A stretch of DNA of 64,000 nucleotides from an uncultured Bacteriovorax sp. (GCA_946480715.1 CAMLKK010000002.1:62001-126000), one strand, 5' to 3'; shown: positions 1-8,491, counted from the stretch's first letter. Notes: generated by a model not told the origin, from the letters alone. A program made the numbers and translations.

Positions 1-789
1 GCTGTTTGAATCAGCATCGTAAAATCTATTATTAAAATCTCTGACGAAATTTAAGATAGCATCTTTAGCTTCGGCCTTTTTCTCATCGTTGAATCTTAAC
101 GTCAGAGAGTTCATGTGACGTTGATCAACACTTTGTTCATCGATGGCCTCGATCGCTCTGGTCATCATCGCTTTGTGATGCTCGCGAATGGCCTCGCTCG
201 GTATATCGTGAGTTGTTTCAGCTGTCGACTCTGCTCCGCGTGGCTCCAGTTCACCACTGATGGCGTTACGCTTAAGAAGGCCAGCTTTGACCAAAGTCGC
301 AATACTCTTTTTGACTTGGGCCGGAGAGACCTTCTTGCGTAATCGTTGGGAGAGAAGATGGTAATCTTCTTTAAAGTCAGGTGCGGTGACGAGCTGTTGT
401 AAAACAACATGCTGCCATTCGGTGATTGTATTGAAAGTATCGAGATCGATTGTTTTAAAAGTTGATTTTTTATCCAAACGAGCAAGCTTTTCTTGGAGCG
501 CCAGTGTTGGACGATTTTTGCGCGATTTTTTTTCAATTTCCAGGCGCAGGCGAACAAGTTCGCGGAGGTTTGATTCAATTTTCCATTCATCAAAAAGAGA
601 TTCTAAAATTTCACTAGAAGGAAGACGTTTTCCATTGGCAATCATTGAGAGAAGACTTGGAGAATTATATCCAAGCTTTTTGGCGAGATCGTTGAGTGTA
701 AGGACCTTTTGTCCTTCGGCATCTCGTACACTTTTTTTAAGATTGTATTCGAAGAATTCTTTAAAACTCTCGAAGCAATAATCACTCAT
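1..789 (-). CDS. TIGR02147 (DUF4423-like) family protein, partial
   Basis: This frame is open from an ATG at 789 to the left edge, giving 263 residues with the C-terminus outside the window. The N-terminus (FFEYNLKKSVRDAEGQKVLT, then LAKKLGYNSPSLLSMIANGK) is helix-turn-helix-like. The middle has the FKEDYHLLSQRL and SPAQVKKSIATLVKAGLLKR stretches typical of TIGR02147 proteins, which are known mainly from Bdellovibrio-type bacteria and Fibrobacter and are thought to be regulators. The molecular function is not established. A hairpin at 810-832 separates it from the convergently placed neighbourhood. Family call fairly secure from the motif layout; role inferred. Confidence 0.8.
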   Translation of the reverse strand, partial: MSDYCFESFKEFFEYNLKKSVRDAEGQKVLTLNDLAKKLGYNSPSLLSMIANGKRLPSSEILESLFDEWKIESNLRELVRLRLEIEKKSRKNRPTLALQEKLARLDKKSTFKTIDLDTFNTITEWQHVVLQQLVTAPDFKEDYHLLSQRLRKKVSPAQVKKSIATLVKAGLLKRNAISGELEPRGAESTAETTHDIPSEAIREHHKAMMTRAIEAIDEQSVDQRHMNSLTLRFNDEKKAEAKDAILNFVRDFNNRFYDADSNS

Positions 790-809
790 AAAGGCCTTTA
801 TACGTCAAA

Positions 810-840
810 GGCCGAGGGGGTTACCCTCGGCCGGATTTTT
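810..840. terminator. Strong hairpin, probable terminator
   Basis: A 9-bp perfect stem (GGCCGAGGG at 810-818, CCCTCGGCC at 824-832) is followed on the plus strand by ATTTTT. It lies between the start of the TIGR02147 gene and the 3' end of the minus-strand gene ending at 852. It most likely ends transcripts of the latter, although the minus-side T-run is short. Confidence 0.55.
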
Positions 841-851
841 GTTGAAACTAA

Positions 852-1295
852 TTAGTTACAAGCTGGGAAAGTGTGAGTTCCACGAACTTCTCTTGAAACT
901 TCTCCGTTTGTGTAAACTTTGTAAATTTTGATTGTGTCTGGAAGGAAATCAGATTTTGTTCCGTACTCTAGACACTCACCGTGAGAAGCTTCGTTGATTG
1001 GAGCGTGACGAAGACAAACTTTTCTTTCGAATGCTCTTGAAGCTGAAAGATCTTTTGTTTCCCAAGAAGTACATCTCCAGTCTGTATAAATTCCACCTTC
1101 AGCATTGTCACCAACAACTACTGGAGTAAGTTCTGTACAAACAGTTTGTGGGTTGATTGTGCGAACTTCTGATTCAGTTACACATGCGTTCTTAAGTTTA
1201 ATTTCGCCAAGAACTTGGTGGTAGTCGTGTGCTGGAGCGCCAGCGAAAGCTGATGCAGAAAGGATCAAAGTAGCTGCAGCGATTAGTGATTTCAT
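852..1295 (-). CDS. Secreted Cys-containing protein, unknown
   Basis: This 147-residue protein has a clear Sec signal peptide (MKSLIAAATLILSASAFA, cleavage before GAPAHD) and a mature part with seven cysteines, ending in FPACN. Cysteines come in pairs compatible with disulfides in the periplasm or outside the cell. The protein at 16772-17164 has a similar design (MKSL start, VC/W/C spacing, terminal P-x-C), so the two may be distant paralogues. A sigma-70-like promoter lies at 1360-1388. The start has an SD (AGGAGA). No known family recognised. Confidence 0.8.
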   Translation of the reverse strand: MKSLIAAATLILSASAFAGAPAHDYHQVLGEIKLKNACVTESEVRTINPQTVCTELTPVVVGDNAEGGIYTDWRCTSWETKDLSASRAFERKVCLRHAPINEASHGECLEYGTKSDFLPDTIKIYKVYTNGEVSREVRGTHTFPACN

Positions 1296-1359
1296 AAAGT
1301 CTCCTGTTAATTAAGTGAGCAAGTGTGTGTGCTTGCTGTTGTTAAGTTTCTTGAGCAAA

Positions 1360-1388
1360 CTTTTATGCTGGCCTTTTTTGGTCGTCAA
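1360..1388 (-). promoter_or_regulatory. Sigma-70-type promoter for the secreted protein at 852-1295
   Basis: On the minus strand there is TTGACG (1388-1383), a 17-base spacer and TAAAAG (1365-1360). The resulting leader contains a 6-bp hairpin (AGCAAG/CTTGCT, 1318-1337) before the ribosome-binding site. Housekeeping-type spacing; not shown experimentally. Confidence 0.5.
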
Positions 1389-1625
1389 CTTTGTTCACAA
1401 AACGAAATTTCGAAATTCACAAAATGTAATCGTGTGAAAAACAATCAAGCTCTTAAAATGTGAAGATGAAGCAGAGTGTGCTTCATGAATCTAAATTTTT
1501 TCATAAGATTTTAATAAGCATTTATGAAGCTTCGCAAACACTTGATGTGCTCAATCGAGAACAGTTTTGCCTCGTCGAAAACTTGAGCAAGATCTCACCT
1601 TCAGGAGTTTAAACCAGCTCCATCC

Positions 1626-1643
1626 TTGGCATCATCCATGCTC
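1626..1643 (+). promoter_or_regulatory. Sigma-54-like -24/-12 element in an intergenic gap
   Basis: TTGGCATCATCCATGCTC: GG at 1628-1629, ten bases, then GC at 1640-1641, the exact sigma-54 spacing with a good -24 half. No credible ORF follows, but a strong terminator does (1822-1848), so this is the proposed promoter of a small RNA. Confidence 0.6.
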
Positions 1644-1652
1644 TCTATCTAG

Positions 1653-1848
1653 GCAAGGAGTAAAGACAAGAAGAGATATTGAAGAATCTTGTCGCAAGCG
1701 AAAGATAGTTAAGAATAAAGTGTGTTACTGTGCTGAACGCTGGTAAGGATCACTACAGAATGGATAGAAAACATCCGTTCAAAATTATTAACGAAAAATT
1801 CGACTGTACCTCATCAATAAGAAGCCACTTTTACGAGTGGCTTTTTTA
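1653..1848 (+). ncRNA. Candidate sigma-54-driven small RNA
   Basis: The 675-base gap 1296-1970 has no convincing gene. It does contain a -24/-12 element at 1626-1643, an internal hairpin (GAATGGAT 1758-1765 pairing with ATCCGTTC 1773-1780 with one G-U) and a textbook terminator at 1822-1848 that reads rightwards. Transcription from about 1653 to 1848 would give an RNA of about 195 nt. An SD-like AAGGAG near 1655 is followed only by very short frames. The 5' end is predicted from the promoter geometry. It resembles none of tmRNA, RNase P, SRP or 6S RNA. A second hairpin (ATGAAGCA 1466-1473/TGCTTCAT 1479-1486) lies upstream and is probably unrelated. Confidence 0.5.
1822..1848 (+). terminator. 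Rho-independent terminator
   Basis: AAGCCACT (1822-1829), loop TTTACG, AGTGGCTT (1836-1843), then a run of T. No protein gene precedes it on this strand, so it supports a rightward non-coding transcript from the gap. Confidence 0.8.
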
Positions 1849-1970
1849 TTGAGTTTTATCAGGGTTTTTTAGCGTCGATTCTCGCATGTGAAATGATAGT
1901 TTTCTTTCACTTCATAAATCATTATGAATCTATTAGAATTTTCTTCTCAACATTACTCAAGGATTTCTCA

Positions 1971-2237
1971 ATGAAAAAAACAACACTTTTAGTTTCACTT
2001 CTGTTCGCAGGTGCTGCTGTTGCCGGACCGGAATGTGTTAAACCAGAAACAAAATCACAATGGCAAAACGAAAAAACGTTCCAAGAAAACCTGGTTAAAG
2101 AAGGTTATAAAATTAAAGTATTCAAGGTGACAAAAGGCAACTGTTACGAAATTTACGGATGGAACAAAGAAGGGAAAAAAGTTGAAATTTACTTTAACCC
2201 AATTGATGGATCAAAAGTTAAAGAAGAAATCAAATAG
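1971..2237 (+). CDS. PepSY-like periplasmic protein
   Basis: This 88-residue protein has a signal peptide (MKKTTLLVSLLFAGAAVAG). The mature part runs FQENLVKEGYKIKVFKVTKGNCYEIYGWNKEGKKVEIYFNPIDGSKVKE, which fits the PepSY-type pattern (lysine-rich, Y-E-I-x-G, D/E-G-K-K, E-I-Y-F-N-P-x-D-G). The chosen ATG at 1971 begins the signal peptide; the open frame further upstream lacks support. The stop codon overlaps the GTG start of the cytochrome b561 gene by one base, so the two are translationally coupled. PepSY proteins are often paired with b-type cytochromes; a partner role is inferred. Confidence 0.75.
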   Translation: MKKTTLLVSLLFAGAAVAGPECVKPETKSQWQNEKTFQENLVKEGYKIKVFKVTKGNCYEIYGWNKEGKKVEIYFNPIDGSKVKEEIK

Positions 2238-2749
2238 TGAAAGCTAAGGCCCTCATACTCTGGCCAGTGAGCATCCGTATTCTCCACTGGGCCATCGCGC
2301 TCATCATCGTACTGGATGCTTTTTTCGTGGAAGACGAGTACCACGAATGGATGGGGTATGCCGCCGCCGCTTTTGTCGTAGTTCGTTTGTGTTTTGGTTT
2401 CTGGGGTAAAGGAGCAGTTCACTTTCGCTCCTTTCCCTTGGGCCTTGATTCGTTTCGCGGCTTCATCAAAGGGTACCTTACCCGCAAACCTGTTTCGTTC
2501 GAAGGGCACAACCCTCCAGCTTCACTTGTTTATCTTCTCATGTGGGCCTTACTTATCGGACTAGCTATCACTGGTTATATGATGGGGCTTGATGCTTTTT
2601 GGGGAGATGAAACACTTGAATCCATTCATGAAACATTCTCAAATATAATCATTGGTCTTTCACTCATCCATCTCTGTGGCATTTTTTTAGATGCCTGGAT
2701 GTATAAGCGCAAAACGTGGATGGGAATGATTAATGGGAAACGCGATTAG
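2237..2749 (+). CDS. Cytochrome b561-family membrane protein
   Basis: This 170-residue inner-membrane protein has four predicted helices (around residues 15-30, 40-55, 88-110 and 130-150) and histidines placed for two haems: H17 in RILHWAIA, H36 in EYHEWMGY, and H130 and H144 in the last segments. This matches the cytochrome b561/Ni-hydrogenase cytochrome b fold that passes electrons between quinones and periplasmic acceptors. The GTG start sits in TAGTG, coupled to the PepSY gene. Its natural acceptor, perhaps a c-type cytochrome, is not adjacent. The 3' end overlaps the convergent gene by 4 bases. Confidence 0.85.
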   Translation: MKAKALILWPVSIRILHWAIALIIVLDAFFVEDEYHEWMGYAAAAFVVVRLCFGFWGKGAVHFRSFPLGLDSFRGFIKGYLTRKPVSFEGHNPPASLVYLLMWALLIGLAITGYMMGLDAFWGDETLESIHETFSNIIIGLSLIHLCGIFLDAWMYKRKTWMGMINGKRD

Positions 2750-3126
2750 AACATCAAAGAGTTTTGAGAAGTCGTCACCATATTTCTTTTTAAATCGATG
2801 ATCATAAGAGGGGTATCTGTTAGATTCTTTTTAGCTTCTTTGATGATCGTTTGATTGAGCATTAGTAGTTGTGATTGCGCACTATAAGTCACTCGACGAG
2901 CATAGAAAGCTCCGATCTTTTCACCTTTCTTCCATAGTTCAACATCGGCATCCACAAATTTTTGAGGCAAATAGGCTTTGCTTCCGCACATGAGAGTGGA
3001 ATTAATCGCAAGGTGTGTTTCATTATCTATCGAAAGAGTAACACTTGCACCTTTGATTGAGCTTGGGCAATCGCTTGCCCAAGTTTGTGTCGTCATTAAT
3101 ATTGTAAAAAATAGAAGTATTTTCAT
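2746..3126 (-). CDS. Secreted protein, unknown
   Basis: This 126-residue protein starts with a signal peptide (MKILLFFTILMTTQTWAS). The mature part has two cysteines (DCPSS and TLMCGSK) that could form a disulfide, and beta-rich sequence without a motif I recognise. It begins 5 bases after the stop of the lipoprotein gene 3132-4280 and is probably co-transcribed with it, which puts both in the envelope. Confidence 0.75.
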   Translation of the reverse strand: MKILLFFTILMTTQTWASDCPSSIKGASVTLSIDNETHLAINSTLMCGSKAYLPQKFVDADVELWKKGEKIGAFYARRVTYSAQSQLLMLNQTIIKEAKKNLTDTPLMIIDLKRNMVTTSQNSLMF

Positions 3127-3131
3127 TTTGG

Positions 3132-4280
3132 TTAGTTCTTCAGTTTTTCAATCAAATCACCATTTGGAATTAAACCTTTGAAAGTTTTATCTGCAACATC
3201 GTTGATTTTTCCATCTTTATTGAATGAGACGGGCAATAAACTTTGTAATCCTTGAAAACTTGAATTTTCCCATGCACGAAGATTAACAAGAATTTCGATC
3301 GCTCTTCCATCTTCATCTTTACCAATCGTCAACATTGATGGTCCGGCAAGAAGAAGATTATATTGTTTTAAGACCTCAGCAGTTTCATCATCAATGCAGA
3401 TCATTCCAAGGGCCGACTGTGATCTTTCTTCAGTGCAGAGTGAATCACGAGCAGTGGAGAATTCAATATAGCTGTTGAGAACGTCTTCTAAACCGTTGAG
3501 TGATGATTTTAAGTCTTCATTCGACGAAAGCTTGAAAAGATCTGGATATCTTTTCAGCAATTCAACAGTTTGTTTATCAGTTACAATATTTTTTTCTTCT
3601 GCTTCTTTAAAAGCAGCATCAATGTCATCAAGGTTAAAAAGGAGGGCAATTCTGACTGCTGTTTCATAGACACGGAAAGTAGATTTAATAAGCTTCAAAT
3701 CATGTTCATCGAGAGTAATTGGTTTATCACTGATATTTAATGTAATACTTGAATTCACGTTTTCTAATTTTTTTTGTGAATTTTTAAGCTCCTCGAGCAA
3801 TTCTTTTCTTAAGAATTTTCTTGCGTCTTTCATCGTCGATACTTGGTGCATGTTTGGATGCATTTTTGTAGCGAAAGCAATTAAATCAGAAGCTCCCGTT
3901 TGAATGATTCTTTCTTCCGCTTTTTTTAATTCGATTTTTTGTTTTTCATCCAAAAAGTTTTCAAATCGTACGGCGAATCCCTGTGTCACGGCCGTGAGAC
4001 TTGTGAATGCACTATAAAAGTTTGCGCGTGGATCTTTTTCATTAAGTTCCAAGGCCGTTGTAAACTCAACGTCGGCCTTCAAAATATTTTTTGGATCTTT
4101 TAGTGATTCTTCAGCAAGTGAAGACAACATTGCTGATGCTTCTACTAATTTTCCTGATTTAATAAGTTGCGAAGCTGCTGATTGTGAAGGAGGAATTCTT
4201 TTACTTTTTAAATCGTTTGAACACGAAACTAATAAAGAGCTTAAAAGAACTGTTGCTAAAAAGGCCTTAGAGCACTTCAT
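3132..4280 (-). CDS. Lipoprotein with helical repeat-like body, unknown
   Basis: This 382-residue protein has a lipoprotein signal (MKCSKAFLATVLLSSLLVSC, lipobox LLVSC). The following region (AASQLIKSGKLVEASAMLSSLAEESL, then FTTALELNEKDPRANFYSAFTSL, each shown in part) resembles degenerate TPR helices, and most of the rest is charged and helical. Similar TPR-like lipoproteins occur in Bdellovibrio-type genomes, but no function can be assigned. It is the first gene of a two-gene operon with 2746-3126, and a sigma-54-like element lies 51 bases upstream of the ATG (4330-4346). Confidence 0.8.
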   Translation of the reverse strand: MKCSKAFLATVLLSSLLVSCSNDLKSKRIPPSQSAASQLIKSGKLVEASAMLSSLAEESLKDPKNILKADVEFTTALELNEKDPRANFYSAFTSLTAVTQGFAVRFENFLDEKQKIELKKAEERIIQTGASDLIAFATKMHPNMHQVSTMKDARKFLRKELLEELKNSQKKLENVNSSITLNISDKPITLDEHDLKLIKSTFRVYETAVRIALLFNLDDIDAAFKEAEEKNIVTDKQTVELLKRYPDLFKLSSNEDLKSSLNGLEDVLNSYIEFSTARDSLCTEERSQSALGMICIDDETAEVLKQYNLLLAGPSMLTIGKDEDGRAIEILVNLRAWENSSFQGLQSLLPVSFNKDGKINDVADKTFKGLIPNGDLIEKLKN

Positions 4281-4329
4281 GCTTTCCTCGCTGTTAGTTG
4301 TCTAAATGAGATTAATTAGAGCTGAACTT

Positions 4330-4346
4330 TGCAACGCCAAGGCCAA
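4330..4346 (-). promoter_or_regulatory. Sigma-54-like element upstream of the 3132-4280 lipoprotein
   Basis: On the minus strand TTGGCCTTGGCGTTGCA shows GG-N10-GC and the TTGCA form of the -12 box. The GC is 51 bases before the ATG. Confidence 0.55.
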
Positions 4347-4479
4347 TAGCAATATTCGGAGTATCGACAGCATGGACGTCCCGATCGTCAATAAAAAGTG
4401 AAGATTGTCTAAACTTTTAACACCAAAAGGCATGACTCTATGAAGGGCAAAAGAGAGCATTAGTTAAGAAGGAGTTATT

Positions 4480-4875
4480 ATGGATAATTCAATATTGGTA
4501 GTCGAAGATGATGAGGCCATTCGCGAAACAATGACGGAAATTTTAGAATTGGAAGGATACAAAGTAGAGGCGCGGGAGAATGGACAAGTCGCTCTTGATT
4601 ATCTTGCTTCAACAAAAGAACTTCCCAAAGTTATTCTGCTCGATCTTATGATGCCGGTAATGGATGGATTTGAATTTTGTGAAAACAAAAGTCACACACC
4701 TTTTTCAAATATTCCTGTTGTTGTGATGTCGGCCGATGGACATGTTAAGCAGAAACAAAGCCAAACACAGGCCGTTGCTTATTTTAAAAAACCAATTGAT
4801 CTTGATTTAATGATGGATACTTTGAAAAAAGTTTTTAATGATGAAAACTTAGATCAACTTCCGCACGTCACTTAA
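4480..4875 (+). CDS. Single-domain response regulator
   Basis: This is a 131-residue CheY-like receiver. The acidic pair is in LVVEDDEA, the phospho-acceptor Asp is in LLDLMMPVMDG, the switch Ser is in VVMSADG and the conserved Lys is in YFKKPIDL. There is no output domain, so it must act by protein contact. The start has a strong SD (AAGGAG). It converges on, and overlaps by 27 bases, the receiver gene at 4849-5199. Its cognate kinase is not in the window. Confidence 0.9.
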   Translation: MDNSILVVEDDEAIRETMTEILELEGYKVEARENGQVALDYLASTKELPKVILLDLMMPVMDGFEFCENKSHTPFSNIPVVVMSADGHVKQKQSQTQAVAYFKKPIDLDLMMDTLKKVFNDENLDQLPHVT

Positions 4876-5199
4876 AAGTTCATCGATATCAAATGGCTTT
4901 CTTAAAAAATGGTTCCAATCCTGCGGAGTAAGCTTATTTGGCTCACGTGAAGCGCTTGTAAGCAAGATAGGTATGGAAGAAAGTTTTTGATCCTCTCGAA
5001 TCATCTTCACCATTTCAGTGCCTTTCATAATCGGCATCATAACATCTAAAATAAGAAGATCTGGCAGTGTCTGGCGCATAATTTCTAGACCAGATTTCAC
5101 GGATGGAGCTGTACGTGCCTGATAGCCTTCCGACTCAAGCAGCGTGGCCATGGACTCTGCCATGTCTAGCTCGTCATCTATGATCAATATTTTTTTCAT
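4849..5199 (-). CDS. Single-domain response regulator next to a KaiC-like ATPase
   Basis: This is a 116-residue receiver domain with the acidic pair in IIDDELDM, the phospho-acceptor in LILDVMMPIMKG, the switch residue in LLTSASR and the Lys in FLRKPFDI. It starts inside the end of the KaiC-like gene (ATGA-type 4-base overlap at 5196-5199), so the two are co-translated. KaiC-like proteins are commonly encoded with receivers and histidine kinases; a shared signalling role is inferred. Confidence 0.9.
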   Translation of the reverse strand: MKKILIIDDELDMAESMATLLESEGYQARTAPSVKSGLEIMRQTLPDLLILDVMMPIMKGTEMVKMIREDQKLSSIPILLTSASREPNKLTPQDWNHFLRKPFDIDELLSDVRKLI

Positions 5200-6728
5200 C
5201 TTGACCTTCTTGAGCTTTTTGGAGCTGCTGCTTTTTTAGTTGTTTTCTTTTTGCTTGCGACTTTTTTCTTATTGGTTACGTTGCGAGGGTGACCCGTCAT
5301 CACATTCTCAGAAGTTTTAAATTGATCGAGGATGACAATTCCTTTATTCGTTATTTGAAAACGGCGAATATCAGGGATATAAGCACTCTCACGCATTTTG
5401 AGAATAGAAATCAAGCGATGCATGGCCGAATCAATTTCTACATAACGAAGGAAGAGAACATTATCTACAACTGAACCAAGTTCTCTGTTTGGTAGTTCAG
5501 GTTCGGAAGAGAAGAATTCTGATTCTTCAGAGAAAAGTGTCGTTGCGCCTTGATTGCGGAGCTCATTGCTGAACGCTGCGAGGAAAGATCCGAAACGCTC
5601 TGGATAAGACATCGCTCTTCTAAATCCTGACATACCATCGATGAACACACGGATTTTGTCTTTTTTCTTTTCACGAATACGTTCAAGTAATCTCTCAGCA
5701 AGACCATCGGAAATATTTTCAACAGAAGCTTGCCATTGAATTTCAATCAGACCTTCATCTACATATTTTTTTAATTCCAGACCTAAGCTTTCAGCTTTTT
5801 CAAGCAGGCGAGGTGGAGTTTCATAAAAGCCGAAATAAATTCCATGCTCACCACGACGAGCGCCTTCAACCAAAAAGGAAAGTCCGAGCGTTGTTTTACC
5901 AGTTCCAGGAGTACCGAAAAGTGTTGTGAGTGAGCCAGAGTAGAGTCCACCATTGGACATTCTATCGAATTCTTTTATACCAAAGGCCATTCTTGTTCGG
6001 TCTTCTTTAAAACTTCCCATATCAGGTTTGTTGAACTGAACTTCAGTTCGCGGGTGTATATTGAAACCTTTTGATGTGATCTCTATTTCATGACCACCTT
6101 TGAGATAATTTGAACCGCGAAATTTTAGAACTTGAATTTCGCGAATTGAACGAGCATTGATTCTCCATTCGCGAATATCGATCACACCATCAGAAAGAGC
6201 ATGTTCAATACTGGCCGTTTCACTAGTGGCCGGTCCTGTAGGCATTAAGAGGAGCATTGTACATTTTGTAAGCGAAGCATGCGCTTGCAATGAATGTAAA
6301 AATTCCCTGAACTCATTTTCGTCCTTAGCGGCAGATTTTAAAATATCCAGACCATCAATAACGAGAAAACTTCCTCGATGTTCCTTGATCAAATTCCATA
6401 GAAAGGATTTGAACTGTGAAACACTTTCGTTCTTGAGGTGGTTGTAACCATTTACATAATGAATACGTGTCCCAATATGTTCTTGATTAACAAAATCCAA
6501 GTCAGACAGATAGCTGACCATTCGGCCGGTAGATTCAGCTAGTAAAGAAACATAAATGCTGTTTTCATTATTATCTGCTCTGAAAAAACAACATTGGTTG
6601 GCAAGAATAGTTTTACCCATTCCAGGTTGCCCTTGAATGATATAGAGACCACCTTCAAAAAATCCTCCCATGAGGAGAAAATCAAGACGGGGAACGCCTG
6701 TGGCTACACGACGAATTGGTTTTGGCAT
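5196..6728 (-). CDS. Double KaiC-domain ATPase (circadian-clock-like family)
   Basis: This 510-residue protein has two RecA/KaiC-type ATPase domains. The first has Walker A GQPGMGKT at residues 33-40 and Walker B FLVIDGLD. The second, following FGIKEFDRMSNGGLYSGS, has Walker A GTPGTGKT near 277 and Walker B VFIDGMSG. The C-terminus is a Lys/Ala-rich tail (KKKVASKKKTTKKAAA) not usual for KaiC. The FEE-type catalytic glutamates of true KaiC are partly changed (SLLAES in the first domain, FYETPP in the second). Known relatives act as signalling switches rather than clocks outside cyanobacteria. It forms an operon with the receiver gene 4849-5199. Confidence 0.88.
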   Translation of the reverse strand: MPKPIRRVATGVPRLDFLLMGGFFEGGLYIIQGQPGMGKTILANQCCFFRADNNENSIYVSLLAESTGRMVSYLSDLDFVNQEHIGTRIHYVNGYNHLKNESVSQFKSFLWNLIKEHRGSFLVIDGLDILKSAAKDENEFREFLHSLQAHASLTKCTMLLLMPTGPATSETASIEHALSDGVIDIREWRINARSIREIQVLKFRGSNYLKGGHEIEITSKGFNIHPRTEVQFNKPDMGSFKEDRTRMAFGIKEFDRMSNGGLYSGSLTTLFGTPGTGKTTLGLSFLVEGARRGEHGIYFGFYETPPRLLEKAESLGLELKKYVDEGLIEIQWQASVENISDGLAERLLERIREKKKDKIRVFIDGMSGFRRAMSYPERFGSFLAAFSNELRNQGATTLFSEESEFFSSEPELPNRELGSVVDNVLFLRYVEIDSAMHRLISILKMRESAYIPDIRRFQITNKGIVILDQFKTSENVMTGHPRNVTNKKKVASKKKTTKKAAAPKSSRRSR

Positions 6729-6854
6729 ACTGACTCACTTTCCACAAATTACTTCTTTAATTAGAAACTTTCCTGCTACCTACGTCAATTTAATTTGGGT
6801 TACGAATTAGTTTTTTTTTTTGCCAAGCAGTTGAACATGCCTGAAAATTTGAGA

Positions 6855-8030
6855 ATGAAAATCTTTATTAGTTTTGTGTTAGTCGGAGTACTTTCCTCGT
6901 GTACTCGCAGCGTGATTAAATCTCCTTATGAAGCTATGAGACTTGCCTCTCAAGCCCCTACTATTGTCGACAGTCACACGCGCGAGAGTTTCTTTTCCAC
7001 ATTACGCGCTCACATCGATGTGATGAAAAAATCGGGCCTCGTGAAAGAGCAGATGATCTTTGGTGAGACAAAAATCTCAAAAGCGCACTACATGGCCGCG
7101 CTGGAAGAAATTTTTAAACACGAAGTGGACTATGTTCAGTACATCCAGGACAATTTTGACTTTCATGAAGTGTATGGAAAAGAAGAGTGGGGCGAAATTC
7201 TCTCGACGGGATACTATGAACCGCATGTGAGCGGTTCCCGCACTCCCAATGAAAAACATTCACAAGCTGTTTATGCTCGCCCAAATGATTTAGTGACAGT
7301 GAACTTAAAATCTTTTGCCTATAAATTTTCAACCCCACTAGAGCATCAATCAGTTCGAGGCCGTTTAAAAGGATCAACGGTGATACCATATTACGTGCGC
7401 TCCGAAATTGATTCTGATCTAAAGCTTAAGGGACAAAATTTAGAACTGGCTTATCTTGATCCTATCGACGCTTTCTTTATTCAGATTCAAGGCTCCGGCG
7501 TTATCGATTTTAGTGATGGAACGAACATGCGTATCGGTTATGCTGAACAAAATGGCCACCCTTATGTGGCCTTGGGTAAACATCTCACTCATCTCATTCC
7601 AATTGAGGAGATGAGTATGCAGCGAATACGCAATCACCTTGAAACACTCACTCCTTTGGAACAACAAAAAATCTTGAATCTTAATCCTAGTTATGTTTTT
7701 TTTCGGCCGCTAAATTCTCAAGCGCTTACTTATGCAGGAATGGAAGTTAGTGCTGGACGAACGATTGCGACAGACAAAGATCTTATGCCTAAAGGTGCGC
7801 TGGCCTTCATGCAAATCGAAGAGCCTGTTTTCGAGTCTTCTTCAAGTACTGCTCCTATTGCCTGGTTAAATCAACCGCGACTTGTTTTTGATCAGGACAC
7901 AGGAGGAGCAATCAGAGGACCAGGGCGAGTGGATCTCTATTTCGGATCAACTCCCGAAGCTGCCCAAAAAGCAGGTGTCATGAAACGAAGTGGGAAACTT
8001 TTTTATCTCGTCCCTAAGGCGAAACGATGA
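6855..8030 (+). CDS. mltA: Membrane-bound lytic murein transglycosylase A
   Basis: MltA cleaves the MurNAc-GlcNAc bond of peptidoglycan to 1,6-anhydro products. The start chosen at 6855 gives a lipoprotein signal (MKIFISFVLVGVLSSC), consistent with outer-membrane anchoring; an ATG at 6837 is an alternative. Family landmarks in order: STGYYEPHVSGS, GRLKGSTVIPYYVR, LDPIDAFFIQIQGSG, then the C-terminal 3D domain with FDQDTGGAIRGPGRVDLYFG carrying the catalytic Asp. At 391 residues it is near the usual length. It starts an operon with the DUF309 gene (4-base overlap). Confidence 0.93.
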   Translation: MKIFISFVLVGVLSSCTRSVIKSPYEAMRLASQAPTIVDSHTRESFFSTLRAHIDVMKKSGLVKEQMIFGETKISKAHYMAALEEIFKHEVDYVQYIQDNFDFHEVYGKEEWGEILSTGYYEPHVSGSRTPNEKHSQAVYARPNDLVTVNLKSFAYKFSTPLEHQSVRGRLKGSTVIPYYVRSEIDSDLKLKGQNLELAYLDPIDAFFIQIQGSGVIDFSDGTNMRIGYAEQNGHPYVALGKHLTHLIPIEEMSMQRIRNHLETLTPLEQQKILNLNPSYVFFRPLNSQALTYAGMEVSAGRTIATDKDLMPKGALAFMQIEEPVFESSSSTAPIAWLNQPRLVFDQDTGGAIRGPGRVDLYFGSTPEAAQKAGVMKRSGKLFYLVPKAKR

Positions 8031-8491
8031 AAAGACTCGTTCCAGAGCGCCCTTTTCCGGCCTATGCTTTTCTGCCAGGTCAATCCATTCATCCCAACAA
8101 AGAAGGTGGACATAGTTTTAATGAACCAGAAGTCCACTGTCATCCTATTGATGAAAATCATATGGATGATTTTTATTTTGGTCTAGATCTGCTCAATCAT
8201 GGATTCTATTGGGAAAGTCATGTTATGTTTGAAGCTTTGTGGAATGCTCATCATCGAAACGGACCTGAAGCAGATCTTTTGAAGGCACTTATAAAAATTG
8301 GTGCAGGTTTTATTAAAAAAGAACTTGGACAATCTGCAGCTGCAAATGGACATTTTGAACGCGCTCTGGAACTCATTCAGGGTCTGCAACGCTCTGGTGA
8401 GAACACGCTCATTACTCTCGATTTAGGCTTATTGGAAACAAAACTGATTGGAGAAAATGGCCGTATACTGCCAATTCTTCCTATGATATAG
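8027..8491 (+). CDS. DUF309 family protein
   Basis: This 154-residue protein carries the DUF309 signature: [19 protein letters not shown] followed by [20 protein letters not shown] and a helical end. Structures of the family show an all-alpha bundle of unknown function. It starts in an ATGA overlap with mltA and is followed 7 bases later by trmA, so the three genes appear to form one operon. Confidence 0.85.
   Translation: MKRLVPERPFPAYAFLPGQSIHPNKEGGHSFNEPEVHCHPIDENHMDDFYFGLDLLNHGFYWESHVMFEALWNAHHRNGPEADLLKALIKIGAGFIKKELGQSAAANGHFERALELIQGLQRSGENTLITLDLGLLETKLIGENGRILPILPMI

Noticed and set aside
1296..1970. RNase P, tmRNA, SRP or 6S RNA in the large gap.
   Set aside because: No conserved core such as GAGGAAAGTCC (RNase P) or the tmRNA ends is visible.
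4445..4459. GG-N10-GC stretches (4358-4371 and 4445-4458) upstream of the receiver gene 4480.
   Set aside because: They have AGC instead of TGC at -12 and poor -24 boxes; these are probably chance matches.
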